Source: an uncultured Bacteroidota bacterium
Lineage (GTDB): Bacteria; Bacteroidota; Bacteroidia; JABEUT01
DNA: 43,993 nucleotides
Assembly (NCBI GenBank): GCA_903863935.1
Contig: CAIPDV010000033.1
Span: forward strand, 1 to 43,993
Direction: 5' to 3'
Shown here: positions 26,753-34,750 of the stretch, one piece after another
How positions within the stretch are numbered: position 1 is the stretch's first letter
Layout: every line of letters starts with the position of its first letter
Notes under the pieces: generated by a model
Told to the model about the DNA's origin: nothing
Seen by the model: the letters and a program-made list of their open reading frames with translations, nothing else
Databases searched by the model: none
Position numbers and translations under genes: made by a program

Positions 26753-27514
26753 TTAGCCTTCAAAGGTGAAAGATAGCAGGTAAATTTTCGATGTAAGCGA
26801 ATTAACCGATTTGGTATAAATCGAACTATCCGGAATTATCAGGTTTCGCAATCCCTGTGAAATTTTCAGTTCAAGCCCGAATTTGAAGAAAGGCAAATAA
26901 AATTCTATTCCCCCACCGGCTTCGTAAGACCAGTCGGTGCGCTTTAAACGCACTGTTGCACGAACACCTGCAAGGTTTTGGTTAACATTATTCTGAGAAG
27001 CCAGATCTGTAGAATACTTCATTCCGGCTATAACGTAAGCTTCAAAGTTATTCAGCCGTTTAGAGATCAGTTTTATATCGAGCGGAAAATTCAGAAATAC
27101 GGATTGAACATCTTTGGTTGCAGTAAATGTGTCTCTTTTTCCAATGAAATAATAGTCTATTTGCCTGTCTGAAAAACCTAAGGAAGGTACAAACCTGAGC
27201 TTTAAGTATTGCGATAATTTCAATTCGGTTACAATACCCAGATCAAAACCAATTTGCGGGGTCGACCTGATGTACTTCAATGAATCCCCGGATACACTTG
27301 ACATATTAGGCGCAGGATCCACCACAAAATCGGCCCAGTTGATACCAATAATAAACCCGAAATGAATATGCCCACGCGTATATGCCGGAAGATTAAGTGT
27401 ATGCTGGCTTTGGCCTTTAATACTGCATAAAAGCATAATGGCCACTAGCAGCTTTTTCAAACTAAAAAGTGACTTTAACGACCGGGGAAAAAATGAGTGA
27501 TTCGGGCGAAACAT
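26753..27514 (-). CDS. PorT-like outer-membrane beta-barrel protein
   Basis: The 253-residue protein has an extended N-terminus followed by a hydrophobic signal (SLKKLLVAIMLLCSIKGQSQ). An eight-strand-like barrel follows, with HIHFGFIIGINWADFVV near its start and LLSFTFEG at the end. Features such as QIGFDLGIVTELKLSQYLKL and EAGGGIEFYLPFFKFGLEL match the OMP_b-brl_2/PorT family. PorT is needed for type IX secretion in Porphyromonas gingivalis. Placement right behind ubiE (43-base gap), which I recall as a common arrangement in Bacteroidota, supports the specific PorT call. The first ~15 residues (MFRPNHSFFPRSLKS) are long for a signal and the real start may lie further in. Confidence 0.82.
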   Translation of the reverse strand: MFRPNHSFFPRSLKSLFSLKKLLVAIMLLCSIKGQSQHTLNLPAYTRGHIHFGFIIGINWADFVVDPAPNMSSVSGDSLKYIRSTPQIGFDLGIVTELKLSQYLKLRFVPSLGFSDRQIDYYFIGKRDTFTATKDVQSVFLNFPLDIKLISKRLNNFEAYVIAGMKYSTDLASQNNVNQNLAGVRATVRLKRTDWSYEAGGGIEFYLPFFKFGLELKISQGLRNLIIPDSSIYTKSVNSLTSKIYLLSFTFEG

Positions 27515-27557
27515 ATGTGTAATTAACGGTTAAAGTAGTTTTTTATTTCCCTCCATC

Positions 27558-28289
27558 CTATTTCTTAGCTATGTATATTGACGTTACACCAAAACTTAAA
27601 GGTATATAATGTGTATCAGAAAACCCCGCTTTTACCAATTCGGCTTCAAAATTCTTTCCGGAAGGGAAAGCAGCTACTGACCTATTCAGGTAATCATACG
27701 CCTTGTTTTCAGAAAATGCTCCTCCTATTGCAGGACATACCTTACTCATATAAGCCTTATACAGCTTCTTAAATGGCATATTCTGAGGTTCTGATGCCTC
27801 AAGAATCAGTACCCTTCCACCATGCTTTAATACCCTGCGCATTTCCGAAAGACCTTTATTTAAGTTTTCGAAATTCCTTACGCCAAATGCTGACGTTGCC
27901 AGATCGAAGGAGTTATCCGGAAAGGGAAGGTTCTCACTATCCGCCTCCATCATTTCAATTTTACCTGATAAACCTTTTTGCTCAATCTTTTGCCTACCTA
28001 TCTCAAGCATTTTATCGGCAATATCTATACCTGTAATTTTAGCGGGCTTTAGTTTTGCCAGTTCAATTGCAAAATCACCCGTTCCAGTAGCAATATCGAG
28101 TATTGAATCATGCGGATATTTCTTTACCAGATTAACAGCTTTCCTTCTCCATAAAATGTCGATGCGCATGGTTAGGATACGATTCATAAAATCATATCTG
28201 CCGGCAATGCTATTGAACATTTTCTTTACCTGTTCCTTCTTCCCGAGGTTCAGATTATCGTATGGTATTATGGGAGACGCCGCGCTCAT
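27558..28289 (-). CDS. ubiE: Demethylmenaquinone methyltransferase (UbiE/MenG)
   Basis: The 243-residue SAM-dependent methyltransferase has the UbiE signatures: MFNSIAGRYDFMNRILTM near the start, the SAM loop ILDIATGTGDFAIELAKL, and ATSAFGVRNFENLNKGLSEM. It methylates demethylmenaquinone in the last step of menaquinone synthesis. Bacteroidota normally make menaquinone, not ubiquinone, so the MenG role is favoured. Its start codon directly follows the stop codon of the kinase gene, indicating co-transcription. The menaquinone it makes would feed any cytochrome-based respiration, such as the one suggested at 30580-35218. Confidence 0.96.
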   Translation of the reverse strand: MSAASPIIPYDNLNLGKKEQVKKMFNSIAGRYDFMNRILTMRIDILWRRKAVNLVKKYPHDSILDIATGTGDFAIELAKLKPAKITGIDIADKMLEIGRQKIEQKGLSGKIEMMEADSENLPFPDNSFDLATSAFGVRNFENLNKGLSEMRRVLKHGGRVLILEASEPQNMPFKKLYKAYMSKVCPAIGGAFSENKAYDYLNRSVAAFPSGKNFEAELVKAGFSDTHYIPLSFGVTSIYIAKK

Positions 28290-29291
28290 TTATTTTCCAT
28301 TCATGAATTGAAGAGCCTCTTTCAGGAATTGCTTTTTATCTACTGCCGCCACACCTACCTTTTCTATTACCTGTCCACCTGCCAGGTTCGACAGATAAGC
28401 TGTTTCGTATGGCGATAGATGCAAGGCACAGCATAATGCTGCCACACTTACAACCGTGTCTCCGGCACCGGAAACATCTGAAATATTACGTACATGGGCA
28501 GGTACCAGTTTCTTCTCTTTTTCGGAATTGATAAATACTCCATGCTCTGATAGTGTAACCAGAACACTTTCAATTTTTTGTTTCTTTCTTAATTGTTCAG
28601 TAACAAGTTGAACGTGCTTAAAATCTCCTGCCTGCAAATCAACGCCAAGTCCTTCGCGGAGTTCCTTCAAATTTGGCTTGAACAAGGTAACTTCATTATA
28701 GGCTGTAAAATTTCTCTTTTTAGGATCAACCACTGTTGGAATTTTGTGCTTCTTAGCCAGTGCAATAACGTTCTTAATAAGGTCAGCAGAGATCACACCT
28801 TTGTCATAATCTTCAAAAATGATAACATCAATTTTGCCTCTCTTTATGAATTTTTGAATTTCAGCTAAAAGTCTTTTAGATTGTTTATCTCCAATTATTT
28901 CATCGGTTTCATCATCAATTCTAACAATGTGATGGTTGCTGCTGATAATGCGGGTTTTGGTGGTGGTAGGCCTGTCCTTTGTGGTTATAATACCATCCGT
29001 AGAAAGTTTCTTTTCTTCCAGTATTTTAATAAGTCTTTCTCCGTTACTATCATCCCCAATAACACTGCACAAAATAGGTGTTGCACCCATTGCCTGAATG
29101 TTTATGGCAACATTTCCGGCACCGCCCATGCGGCTTTCTTTTTGGCGAACCGCTACAATAGGCACAGGAGCTTCCGGTGATATACGACTCACATCGCCCC
29201 AGTAATAAACGTCCAGCATTATATCGCCGATAATTAATACCTTCAACTTATTGAATGACTCGAATATTTTAGTTAAGTTTTTACTTTCCAC
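28290..29291 (-). CDS. rfaE1: PfkB-family sugar kinase, probably heptose-7-phosphate kinase
   Basis: The 333-residue protein matches the kinase half of HldE/RfaE. It has LIGDIMLDVYYWGDVSRISPEAPVP-type opening, GGAGNVAINIQAMGA, the catalytic-loop region IFEDYDKGVIS, VVDPKKRNF and the PfkB anion-hole motif DVSGAGDTVVS. It would phosphorylate heptose-7-phosphate toward ADP-heptose for lipopolysaccharide core. The adenylyltransferase half (HldE C-terminus) is absent, so a separate gene would be needed elsewhere. Related PfkB kinases act on other sugars, hence some doubt. It abuts ubiE and follows the aminotransferase by 21 bases. Confidence 0.87.
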   Translation of the reverse strand: MESKNLTKIFESFNKLKVLIIGDIMLDVYYWGDVSRISPEAPVPIVAVRQKESRMGGAGNVAINIQAMGATPILCSVIGDDSNGERLIKILEEKKLSTDGIITTKDRPTTTKTRIISSNHHIVRIDDETDEIIGDKQSKRLLAEIQKFIKRGKIDVIIFEDYDKGVISADLIKNVIALAKKHKIPTVVDPKKRNFTAYNEVTLFKPNLKELREGLGVDLQAGDFKHVQLVTEQLRKKQKIESVLVTLSEHGVFINSEKEKKLVPAHVRNISDVSGAGDTVVSVAALCCALHLSPYETAYLSNLAGGQVIEKVGVAAVDKKQFLKEALQFMNGK

Positions 29292-29312
29292 TTTACTAAT
29301 TTTATAAACTTT

Positions 29313-30506
29313 CTACTTAAGTAGTGCCAGCGTTTCTTTCATTCTTTTTAATGCTTCAACCAGAATTTCCTCCGAAGCCGAATATGAAAAACGAATGTAG
29401 TTATCATTGCCAAAAGCCGCGCCTGGCACCAATGCCACAAGCCCTTTATCGAGCAAATAGAAACACAGATCGGTTGCATTTTTAATTAATGTTCCATCGT
29501 ATGATTTGCCAATATAATAACTAACATCGGGGAAAATATAAAATGCACCGTCAGGTTTATTTGTCTTTAATCCCGGAATGTCCTTCATTAATTCCAACAC
29601 CTTGTCTCTGCGCTTTTGAAAAGTATCGCGCATTGAAAAAGTGATTGAAGGATCCAATAGCACAGCAGTATGGGCAGCCTTTTGAGCAATAGAACAAGTT
29701 GCAGAAGTTATTTGCCCCTGAATTTTATCGCATGCTTTTGCAATTTCTTTTGAAGCACCTAAATAACCAACCCTCCATCCTGTCATGGCAAATGCTTTGG
29801 AAAGTCCATTAACGGTAATTACACGGTCTTTTATAGCTTCTATTCTGCCGATGCTATAATGATGACCGATAAAATTAATGTGTTCATATATTTCATCCGA
29901 TATAATATATATATCCGGATATGCAGCAAATACTTCAGCAAATTCCTCCAGTTCCTTTTGGGAATAAACAGTTCCGGTCGGGTTACATGGTGAACTGAAT
30001 ATCATTAACCGGGTACGTGGAGTTATTGCATTCTTTAACTGACCCGGAGTAACTTTAAAATCATTCTCAATTCCGGCTTCCACCAAAACAGGTTTGCCTT
30101 CGGCTAATTTAATTAGGTCCAGATAGCTTACCCAGTATGGTACCGGTACTATTACCTCATCGCCCGGATTAATAATGCTAAGAATTGCATTCGCAATTGA
30201 TTGCTTGGCACCTGTAGATACAACTATCTGGTCTGCCTCAAAATCAAGGTTATTATCTCTTTTGAATTTTACTGTAATAGCCTCCCGTAACTCCAAATAG
30301 CCTGAGACATGCGTATAATGGCTAAAATCTTTCTCAATCGCTTTTATGGCTGCAAGTTTAATAGGATCCGGTGTTGGGAAATCAGGTTCGCCAAGACTAA
30401 GGTTAATAACATCAATTCCTTTAGCCTTAAGTTCCCTGCTACGTCTTGCCATGGCTATTGTCTGTGATTCAGAAAGCCTGGCAAGCCGAGATGAAAGATT
30501 TTGCAT
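29313..30506 (-). CDS. Aspartate aminotransferase (class I, PLP)
   Basis: The 397-residue protein has all fold-type I landmarks: LSLGEPDFPTPDPIK near the start, VSTGAKQSI, SSPCNPTGTVYS, ISDEIYEHI and the PLP lysine in NGLSKAFAMTGWRVGYLGA. The arginine binding the substrate alpha-carboxylate is in NYIRFSYSAS. It transfers amino groups between aspartate and 2-oxoglutarate; some members also use prephenate. It heads the group aminotransferase, sugar kinase, ubiE, porT-like, with gaps of 21, 0 and 43 bases. A TAGCTTTG promoter box lies 28 bases upstream. Confidence 0.94.
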   Translation of the reverse strand: MQNLSSRLARLSESQTIAMARRSRELKAKGIDVINLSLGEPDFPTPDPIKLAAIKAIEKDFSHYTHVSGYLELREAITVKFKRDNNLDFEADQIVVSTGAKQSIANAILSIINPGDEVIVPVPYWVSYLDLIKLAEGKPVLVEAGIENDFKVTPGQLKNAITPRTRLMIFSSPCNPTGTVYSQKELEEFAEVFAAYPDIYIISDEIYEHINFIGHHYSIGRIEAIKDRVITVNGLSKAFAMTGWRVGYLGASKEIAKACDKIQGQITSATCSIAQKAAHTAVLLDPSITFSMRDTFQKRRDKVLELMKDIPGLKTNKPDGAFYIFPDVSYYIGKSYDGTLIKNATDLCFYLLDKGLVALVPGAAFGNDNYIRFSYSASEEILVEALKRMKETLALLK

Positions 30507-30534
30507 ATATCTTATTTTACTTTATAAAGACCTG

Positions 30535-30542
30535 CAAAGCTA
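30535..30542 (-). promoter_or_regulatory. -7 promoter box for the aminotransferase group
   Basis: The minus strand reads TAGCTTTG, matching TAnnTTTG, 28 bases before the ATG at 30506. Confidence 0.4.
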
Positions 30543-30579
30543 TTAAATTATGAATAAATAGAAGTTAAACCGGAATTCC

Positions 30580-30915
30580 TTACTTTTTCTTTTTGGCAAG
30601 AATATCTTCTCTTTTAGAGAGTATATAGTGCAATACGCTAGCGTATTGTGTAGAATCAAGGTGTGCTTTGCGGCCCATTTTAGGCATTACCTTCAACCAT
30701 TCCTCTTCCGTGTATTTTTTCAACTTTTTTAGGCGGTGGCAATCGGTGCATTGATCAATATATATGTTATACCCCTGTTTTAACTCCATTGTTGTAGTTC
30801 CTGCCCAATGCCCCTTTGCGGTTGCCAAATCAGTTTCATTTGGAATAAGGTAACGGGGAATACAACTTACCAAAACGAAAGACATAAATAACATTAATAC
30901 AGGCACTTTTTTCAT
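30580..30915 (-). CDS. Monoheme c-type cytochrome lipoprotein (mini-cytochrome A)
   Basis: I take the ATG at 30913-30915, which gives MKKVPVLMLFMSFVLVSC, a lipoprotein signal with Cys18. The frame is open five codons further (30930). The 111-residue product has one heme site, CTDCH (Cys56, Cys59, His60), Trp73, and Met77 or Met80 as possible axial ligand, then a Lys-rich end. From the heme His, the spacing to Trp, Met and a Lys-Ala pair is the same as in the small cytochrome at 32403, so the two look like paralogues. It lies divergent to the porin-like gene and downstream of a TAGATTTG box. It is probably a periplasmic, membrane-anchored electron carrier. Confidence 0.85.
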   Translation of the reverse strand: MKKVPVLMLFMSFVLVSCIPRYLIPNETDLATAKGHWAGTTTMELKQGYNIYIDQCTDCHRLKKLKKYTEEEWLKVMPKMGRKAHLDSTQYASVLHYILSKREDILAKKKK

Positions 30916-30979
30916 TTTTATTGATGCCAATTATTCAGCTATATCTGTTTATTTTAAATATACCAGTGATTGAATGGTG

Positions 30980-30987
30980 CAAATCTA
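30980..30987 (-). promoter_or_regulatory. -7 promoter box for mini-cytochrome A
   Basis: The minus strand reads TAGATTTG (TAnnTTTG), 65 bases before the chosen ATG at 30915, predicting a leader of about 60 bases. Confidence 0.35.
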
Positions 30988-31062
30988 ATACAATCCGTAG
31001 AATTTTAAAAAGCTGTCATCTGCTGATTACCTATCGTTTATTGATTATCCCGAATTTTAAAC

Positions 31063-31076
31063 GTGATAATAATCAT
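31063..31076. promoter_or_regulatory. Crp/Fnr-type box 1 (gTGATaataATCAt)
   Basis: TGAT-N4-ATCA palindrome in the divergent region between mini-cytochrome A and the porin-like gene. The Fnr consensus is TTGAT-N4-ATCAA; the core matches and the outer bases do not. Confidence 0.55.
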
Positions 31077-31110
31077 GCAAATCTTATGAGGACTGTCATA
31101 TTGCCCCTAT

Positions 31111-31124
31111 GTGATTTGAATCAC
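31111..31124. promoter_or_regulatory. Crp/Fnr-type box 2 (gTGATttgaATCAc)
   Basis: A perfect palindrome apart from the centre, 44 bases before the porin-like start. With flanks it reads TGTGA-N6-TCACT, one base from the Crp consensus TGTGA-N6-TCACA, so either Crp-like or Fnr-like regulators could bind. It is the strongest of the four boxes. Confidence 0.65.
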
Positions 31125-31168
31125 TTTTGTGACACCAAACATTTCAAACTATAAAAAATAAAAGTAAT

Positions 31169-32359
31169 ATGAAAACAAAAGTAAACAATGTATTTGCAAC
31201 GCTGATAATGGCGGGGATGCTGGTAACCCCAACCGCCAATCTATTGGCACAGGCAGATTCCACTTATGTACCTAATTCACCACAGGGCGGAGGTGAAAAA
31301 TTTTTACTGGCCGGTGAAGTATTCACTTCATTCCAAAGCACAAAAATTCCTGCATTTAATGGTATGCCCGAAATGAGATCCAACTCGTTTGGAACAGATC
31401 CATTGGGTGTAATGATTATGCCTTTGGTTAAAATTACCGACAGGCTGTTCCTTGATGTACAGTTTGGCGTAACCGCAAATCCCGGAGTTGGTGCTGGTGG
31501 AGGTGCTACCGCAGGCCTTAACGAAGCTATCATTTATTACCACATAGCAAACGGGCTTAATATTTTTGGTGGTAACTTTCAACCAAGAGTTGGTTTATAT
31601 GAAGGAATCCTTGATGATTTTACAAATCGTTATTGCTCCGACCCGGTTGGTATGGGAATAAGTGCCGGAACCCAATCTGGTGTTGGAATTCAGGGTGCTT
31701 TTCAATGCGGCTATTCGAAATTGCATTATCAGTTATATGTAGTTAACGGTCCGAGGTTATTAACCGATAGCGCAAGTGCCGGATTAATGGATTATGGCAA
31801 TTATACCGACAACAATGAAGGCAAAGCGTTTGGCGGTGAAATTGGATTCTTACCATTTTCCAATTCCAGTCTCGAAATTGGTGTTTCAGGACAATATGCA
31901 CCCACTACCGGCGACGCAGGCACTCCCTATGAAAAAATCAATAACACTACTATGGCAGCATACTTGAACTACTACCATACATTTAATCCGTTGATGATAC
32001 GCTTGCAAGGTCAATATGAATACACCAATACTTCCAATACAAAAGCAAACGCTTCAGACACGGTAAATCTGCTTCCAAATTTTACAAACACAATGACTGG
32101 ATGGTATGCTGGTGTTACTTTCCGTCTCAGCGGCTCATCCAACCGATTCCTCAGCAATTTGGAATTAGGCGCAAGGCTTGGTCAGTTAAAAGTTCCTACA
32201 GATGCCCCTTGGGGTGCTCAACCACTTAATCAGACAACCATTTGCCTTACTTACTGGTATACCTGGAAAACCCCGATAAATGTTGCTTATGATATTTATA
32301 CTCAATCAGGAATGCCTACTGCATCGGCAATTACTGTAAGAGGAATGTGGTTTTTCTAA
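31169..32359 (+). CDS. Porin-like outer-membrane beta-barrel protein
   Basis: The 396-residue protein has a signal peptide (residues 1-27, ending NLLAQ). It continues with alternating-hydrophobicity strands and ends in Phe-Phe (VRGMWFF), the usual C-terminal signal for outer-membrane barrels. Segments such as GLNIFGGNFQPRVGLYEG and LHYQLYVVNGPRL resemble phosphate-selective-porin (OprO/P-like) folds, but I cannot name a family with certainty. Two cysteines (in NRYCSDPVG and FQCGYSKL) may pair. The gene follows two Crp/Fnr-type boxes and leads into a small cytochrome 43 bases downstream. A role in bringing a respiratory substrate into the periplasm is inferred from context alone. Confidence 0.78.
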   Translation: MKTKVNNVFATLIMAGMLVTPTANLLAQADSTYVPNSPQGGGEKFLLAGEVFTSFQSTKIPAFNGMPEMRSNSFGTDPLGVMIMPLVKITDRLFLDVQFGVTANPGVGAGGGATAGLNEAIIYYHIANGLNIFGGNFQPRVGLYEGILDDFTNRYCSDPVGMGISAGTQSGVGIQGAFQCGYSKLHYQLYVVNGPRLLTDSASAGLMDYGNYTDNNEGKAFGGEIGFLPFSNSSLEIGVSGQYAPTTGDAGTPYEKINNTTMAAYLNYYHTFNPLMIRLQGQYEYTNTSNTKANASDTVNLLPNFTNTMTGWYAGVTFRLSGSSNRFLSNLELGARLGQLKVPTDAPWGAQPLNQTTICLTYWYTWKTPINVAYDIYTQSGMPTASAITVRGMWFF

Positions 32360-32402
32360 AATATCAGATCATAAAGTATAAAACAAATAAAATATTAGTA
32401 TC

Positions 32403-32681
32403 ATGAAAAACAGAATAAAAATAAAACTTACCTTAGCTACTATAGCTTTAGCAGTAGCTGGTTCAGCAATGATAAATGCTTGCAAAGTGCCTGAAGATAT
32501 TGCCAATAAATCGGGAGCCCAGTTATGGGGCGAAAACTGCAACCGTTGCCACAATGCTCCTGACCCACATACCTTCAGCGATGACCAATGGGATGCAGCA
32601 GTTGAACATATGCACCAAAAGGCTATCCTGACCGATGCCGAGGCCAAGAAGATCGTAGAATTCCTGAAGTCAGCCAACTAA
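32403..32681 (+). CDS. Monoheme c-type cytochrome lipoprotein (mini-cytochrome B)
   Basis: The 92-residue protein has a hydrophobic signal ending MINAC, a plausible lipobox with Cys27. One heme site CNRCH follows (Cys46, Cys49, His50), then Trp63 and Met70 in FSDDQWDAAVEHMHQKA. The heme His to Trp distance (13) and Trp to Met distance (7) are the same as in the mini-cytochrome at 30580. It is probably periplasmic and lipid-anchored. It is co-transcribed with the porin-like gene and ends 35 bases before a strong terminator. Confidence 0.85.
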   Translation: MKNRIKIKLTLATIALAVAGSAMINACKVPEDIANKSGAQLWGENCNRCHNAPDPHTFSDDQWDAAVEHMHQKAILTDAEAKKIVEFLKSAN

Positions 32682-32716
32682 ATATAGTTGGATCAGTAAC
32701 AATGAACTCTTAGTGT

Positions 32717-32745
32717 AAGGTGCGGGTCATACCCGCACCTTTTTT
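32717..32745 (+). terminator. Intrinsic terminator after mini-cytochrome B
   Basis: AAGGTGCGGGT at 32717-32727 and ACCCGCACCTT at 32731-32741 pair perfectly (11 bp, GC-rich) around loop CAT, followed by a T run to 32745. It closes the porin-cytochrome transcript. Confidence 0.9.
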
Positions 32746-32867
32746 ATTGCAGTTACTTACGGAAATATAACTCTTCAAAACAATTTGAGGTATTACGAAA
32801 AGCACGATTTTAAGATTTCCACAGTTATGAATACGCTAATTGCCCGAACGGCAATTTAATCACCCTC

Positions 32868-34085
32868 TTACTCCTGTTTTGTTCTGATTCTTGCTACTGC
32901 AATAAGTATTATTCCAATGAGAAGTAAGATACCTGCTCCCCATAAATACCATGGGAATAGCGGACTACTTGCAAGGAAGATATTTCCTAAACCTTGCAGC
33001 ATCAACAGTATTTCATTAATCAATATAGCTATGGTAAATATCATAAATGCGAACTTACTATACCTGCTTCGGATATCAATATATCCTTTTTGCGCAAAAT
33101 ATGCCATTACAAAGAGAGTTACAAAGCCCAGAAAAATCAGGTGCAAAAAACCCATTATCATTGGTCTGTTACCGAATACTAACACATTGATTGAATCAAC
33201 AAAAGTGAGGCTCTGCATTAATATCTTTACCAAAAAAGCCGCAATTGACAGAACAATCATGTAACGGATCGCCGGTTTAACCATTTTGAATTCCTTCATT
33301 AACAAAGGTGCAGCTATTACAAACCATACAAAACTGGAAAGAAGGCATAAGCTGCCGAATCCTGATACTATGCGAACCCACAATGTAGTTGCATGCCATA
33401 GAAATGTGAGGAACATGGTAGGAATAACAGAAACACATAGGAGCAGTGCAAACCAGTGCAGAGCTTTTCTCGCTTTCCAGTCAGTGTTTGAAGCTATCTT
33501 ATTATAGATTAAAGCAAAGACAGCAAGCGTAAAGAATCCATTGTATTGCAAATGCAGGTAACCAAACAATGCATCACGGTATAGGATTGCATTCAGCGAT
33601 TTAATAGAAAATAAAAAGGCCAGCATAATACTACCGGCAGATGAAAGCACCAGGTATATCAATGATGAAACAGAAAGGAGCTTAACAGTTCTGCTTGCAT
33701 TGGTCTTAAGAAAATCCCTGATAAAGACCCAAGAGAATACATAGGTAACAAGTATATTAACAAATGATACATATTCCGAAATGGTTCTGCATTTTTCAAA
33801 CGGTGAAGTAAACAAGGTTGCCCAACTGCAAAAGAAAATTGCTCCTAAAAGAAATTGATAGATCCCTTTATTGTAAAGCGTACCCGGAAGTTCATAAACC
33901 ATTAATACAAGTAACACCAACGTAGCCCAGCCGGCAAAAGCAAAGTGGCCGTGTGTATCTACCAGGCGATTATAATCGATCCAAGGAAGATCAAAAATGA
34001 TCTTGCTCCTCATCAATACCCCGAGCGATGCCACCAGGCAAAGGTTGATGATTGAAAGATTGACCCATATTTTCTTAGAAACCAT
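32868..34085 (-). CDS. Multi-helix membrane protein, heme-copper-oxidase subunit I-like
   Basis: The 405-residue protein is hydrophobic throughout with about twelve helices. Histidines sit in or near helices in a pattern recalling heme-binding quinol/cytochrome oxidase subunit I or NnrS proteins: VDTHGHFAFAGWATL (His45, His47), FGYLHLQYNGFF, FLWHATTLWVRI and MGFLHLIFLGFVTL. I do not see the full set of copper and heme ligands of an active oxidase, and it is shorter than catalytic subunits (450 or more). It ends in basic residues (RIRTKQE). It may bind heme or handle nitric oxide, but this is inference. It is divergent from two cytochromes, with Crp/Fnr-type boxes between. Confidence 0.72.
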   Translation of the reverse strand: MVSKKIWVNLSIINLCLVASLGVLMRSKIIFDLPWIDYNRLVDTHGHFAFAGWATLVLLVLMVYELPGTLYNKGIYQFLLGAIFFCSWATLFTSPFEKCRTISEYVSFVNILVTYVFSWVFIRDFLKTNASRTVKLLSVSSLIYLVLSSAGSIMLAFLFSIKSLNAILYRDALFGYLHLQYNGFFTLAVFALIYNKIASNTDWKARKALHWFALLLCVSVIPTMFLTFLWHATTLWVRIVSGFGSLCLLSSFVWFVIAAPLLMKEFKMVKPAIRYMIVLSIAAFLVKILMQSLTFVDSINVLVFGNRPMIMGFLHLIFLGFVTLFVMAYFAQKGYIDIRSRYSKFAFMIFTIAILINEILLMLQGLGNIFLASSPLFPWYLWGAGILLLIGIILIAVARIRTKQE

Positions 34086-34128
34086 TCCGGGGGTAATTTA
34101 AGGAGTTTACAAAACTAACCAGATTTAG

Positions 34129-34136
34129 CAAAAATA
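34129..34136 (-). promoter_or_regulatory. -7 promoter box for the HCO-like membrane protein
   Basis: The minus strand reads TATTTTTG (TAnnTTTG), 43 bases before the ATG at 34085. Crp/Fnr-type box 3 is centred 26 bases upstream of this box, where the -33 element normally lies. Confidence 0.5.
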
Positions 34137-34151
34137 GGCTTAATAGAGAAC

Positions 34152-34165
34152 ATGATAAATATCAC
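34152..34165. promoter_or_regulatory. Crp/Fnr-type box 3 (aTGATaaatATCAc)
   Basis: TGAT-N4-ATCA palindrome in the divergent region, on the side of the membrane-protein gene. It forms an outer inverted repeat with box 4 (AACATGAT at 34149-34156, ATCATGTT at 34184-34191). Confidence 0.6.
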
Positions 34166-34174
34166 GTTTAAATA

Positions 34175-34188
34175 ATGATTGTAATCAT
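34175..34188. promoter_or_regulatory. Crp/Fnr-type box 4 (aTGATtgtaATCAt)
   Basis: TGAT-N4-ATCA palindrome centred 23 bases from box 3. TATCTTCG at 34203-34210, one base off TAnnTTTG, follows at a distance matching that of box 3 from its own -7 box, so it probably serves the cytochrome gene at 34273. Confidence 0.62.
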
Positions 34189-34272
34189 GTTGTAAATTCG
34201 AGTATCTTCGGACTTTTGAAATTGGGAACGCGAATAAATAGATATCAAATATTATAAAGAGAATTATTTACC

Positions 34273-34701
34273 ATGAAAAATATTTTTAATAAACGAACTC
34301 CTCTAATTTTTACCCTCATTAGTGGAACCATTATTTTAATGTCATTTGCAACCGAAATAAAAATGCAGCAAAAGGGTCCTTGGGTAGCTCCGGCATCAGC
34401 CGATACTATTAAGAATCCTTTGAAAGGAAAACCGGACGCTGTTGCCGCAGGTAAAAAGATATATGCGCAGTATTGTGCAGTTTGCCATGGAGATAAAGGA
34501 AAAGGTGATGGTATTGCGGCGGCTGGGCTTAATCCGAAACCGGCTGACCACACTTCAGCAAAATTTCAGGCACAGTCTGATGGAGCTATATTCTGGAAAC
34601 TAACTACGGGAAGAGCCCCAATGGCCAGCTACGATAAAACACTTACTGTTGCCCAACGCTGGCAGGTACTTAACTTTATGAGAACTTTAAAAGCAAAATA
34701 A
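34273..34701 (+). CDS. Class I cytochrome c
   Basis: The 142-residue protein has a hydrophobic N-terminal segment (about residues 10-26) that serves as signal or anchor. A single cytochrome c domain follows with CAVCHGDKGKGDG (Cys68, Cys71, His72) and axial Met117 in TTGRAPMASY, ending in a C-terminal helix (RWQVLNFMRTLKAK). This is a standard periplasmic electron carrier fold related to the c-type domains of caa3/cbb3 systems. It is the first gene of a two-cytochrome unit, 49 bases before the next, and is expressed divergently from the HCO-like membrane protein. Confidence 0.9.
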   Translation: MKNIFNKRTPLIFTLISGTIILMSFATEIKMQQKGPWVAPASADTIKNPLKGKPDAVAAGKKIYAQYCAVCHGDKGKGDGIAAAGLNPKPADHTSAKFQAQSDGAIFWKLTTGRAPMASYDKTLTVAQRWQVLNFMRTLKAK

Positions 34702-34750
34702 CCCTTCTCTAACTAACTTTGTAATGCACATTCTTAAAAATATAAAAAAC

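Noticed and set aside
32868-34085. Nitric oxide reductase NorB or a full terminal oxidase
   Set aside because: The protein is too short and I could not find the complete heme and copper ligand set, so only a distant resemblance is claimed.
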